From the NCBI GenBank assembly GCA_943331145.2, contig CALQKL020000126.1:1-6529 (forward strand): DNA of 6,529 nucleotides, in the 5' to 3' direction. The position numbers were made by a program, and so were the translations under genes. Under the pieces are notes generated by a model that had not been told where the DNA came from, did no database searches, and saw nothing but the letters and a program-made list of their open reading frames with translations. This document shows positions 6,459-6,529 of the stretch, one piece after another (within the stretch, counting starts at the first letter, position 1; each line of letters starts with the position of its first letter). This DNA comes from Chitinophaga pinensis (GTDB lineage Bacteria; Bacteroidota; Bacteroidia; Chitinophagales; Chitinophagaceae).

Positions 6459-6529
6459 TTATCTACTTATTATAAATTTCAAGGAAGTCGAATTCTCTTT
6501 TGTATCTAAGTGAATAAAGTAAATACCAT
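6459..6529 (-). CDS. C-terminal end of an upstream T9SS-exported protein (partial)
   Basis: In the minus frame whose codons begin at 6527, 22 sense codons run to a TAA at 6459-6461. They start GIYFIHLDT and end KFIISR. This G-I-Y-F-hydrophobic-x-L plus a K-F/I-I-I basic ending is the classic last strand pair of a T9SS type A sorting domain. The rest of the protein lies outside the window, so its activity is unknown; by context it may be another polysaccharide-active enzyme. The stop is 39 bases before the sulfatase start, which suggests the same transcript. A second frame is also open here but lacks any recognisable motif. Confidence 0.65.
   Translation of the reverse strand, partial: GIYFIHLDTKENSTSLKFIISR

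Noticed and set aside
6463..6528. Alternative minus-frame open stretch ending ...FDFLEIYNK before a TAG at 6463-6465
   Set aside because: It is open to the window edge but shows no motif I recognise, while the overlapping frame ending at 6459 matches a T9SS sorting tail well. Only the latter is annotated.

Overview
The window looks like part of a carbohydrate-use operon from a member of the Bacteroidota. The reasons are AT-rich DNA, A-rich gene leaders without Shine-Dalgarno motifs, signal peptides that cleave just before a Gln (...A|Q), and two proteins with C-terminal tails of the type IX secretion system (T9SS), which is essentially confined to this phylum. I cannot name a genus from the sequence.

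All genes lie on the minus strand, so transcription runs from high to low coordinates. The order is: the last 22 or so codons of a T9SS-exported protein (6459-6529, partial); a periplasmic or exported sulfatase of the iduronate-2-sulfatase-like type (4824-6419); a 1093-residue secreted protein with a right-handed beta-helix-like N-terminal domain, four tandem Ig-like repeats, a beta-sandwich-like module and a T9SS tail (1521-4802); a cytoplasmic PfkB-family kinase best read as 2-keto-3-deoxygluconate kinase, KdgK (449-1474); and the first 115 codons of a YhcH/YjgK/YiaL-family sugar protein (1-345, partial). The gaps are 39, 21, 46 and 103 bases. I see no convincing terminator or phylum-type promoter in them, so one transcript is plausible.

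The genes suggest a division of labour. The beta-helix protein and the unseen upstream T9SS protein would bind or cut a polysaccharide at the cell surface. The sulfatase would remove sulfate esters. The uronic-acid products of a lyase would be turned into 2-keto-3-deoxygluconate (KDG) and phosphorylated by KdgK, and the YhcH-like protein may help by handling sugar anomers. Together this points to a sulfated, uronic-acid-containing polysaccharide, for example ulvan-like or glycosaminoglycan-like; the actual substrate is inference. No SusC/SusD pair, transporter, regulator or KDPG aldolase is in view.

The least explained part is the N-terminal domain of the 1093-residue protein, which I cannot assign to a known lyase or hydrolase family. 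There are no RNA genes, CRISPR arrays, insertion sequences or phage genes that I can support.
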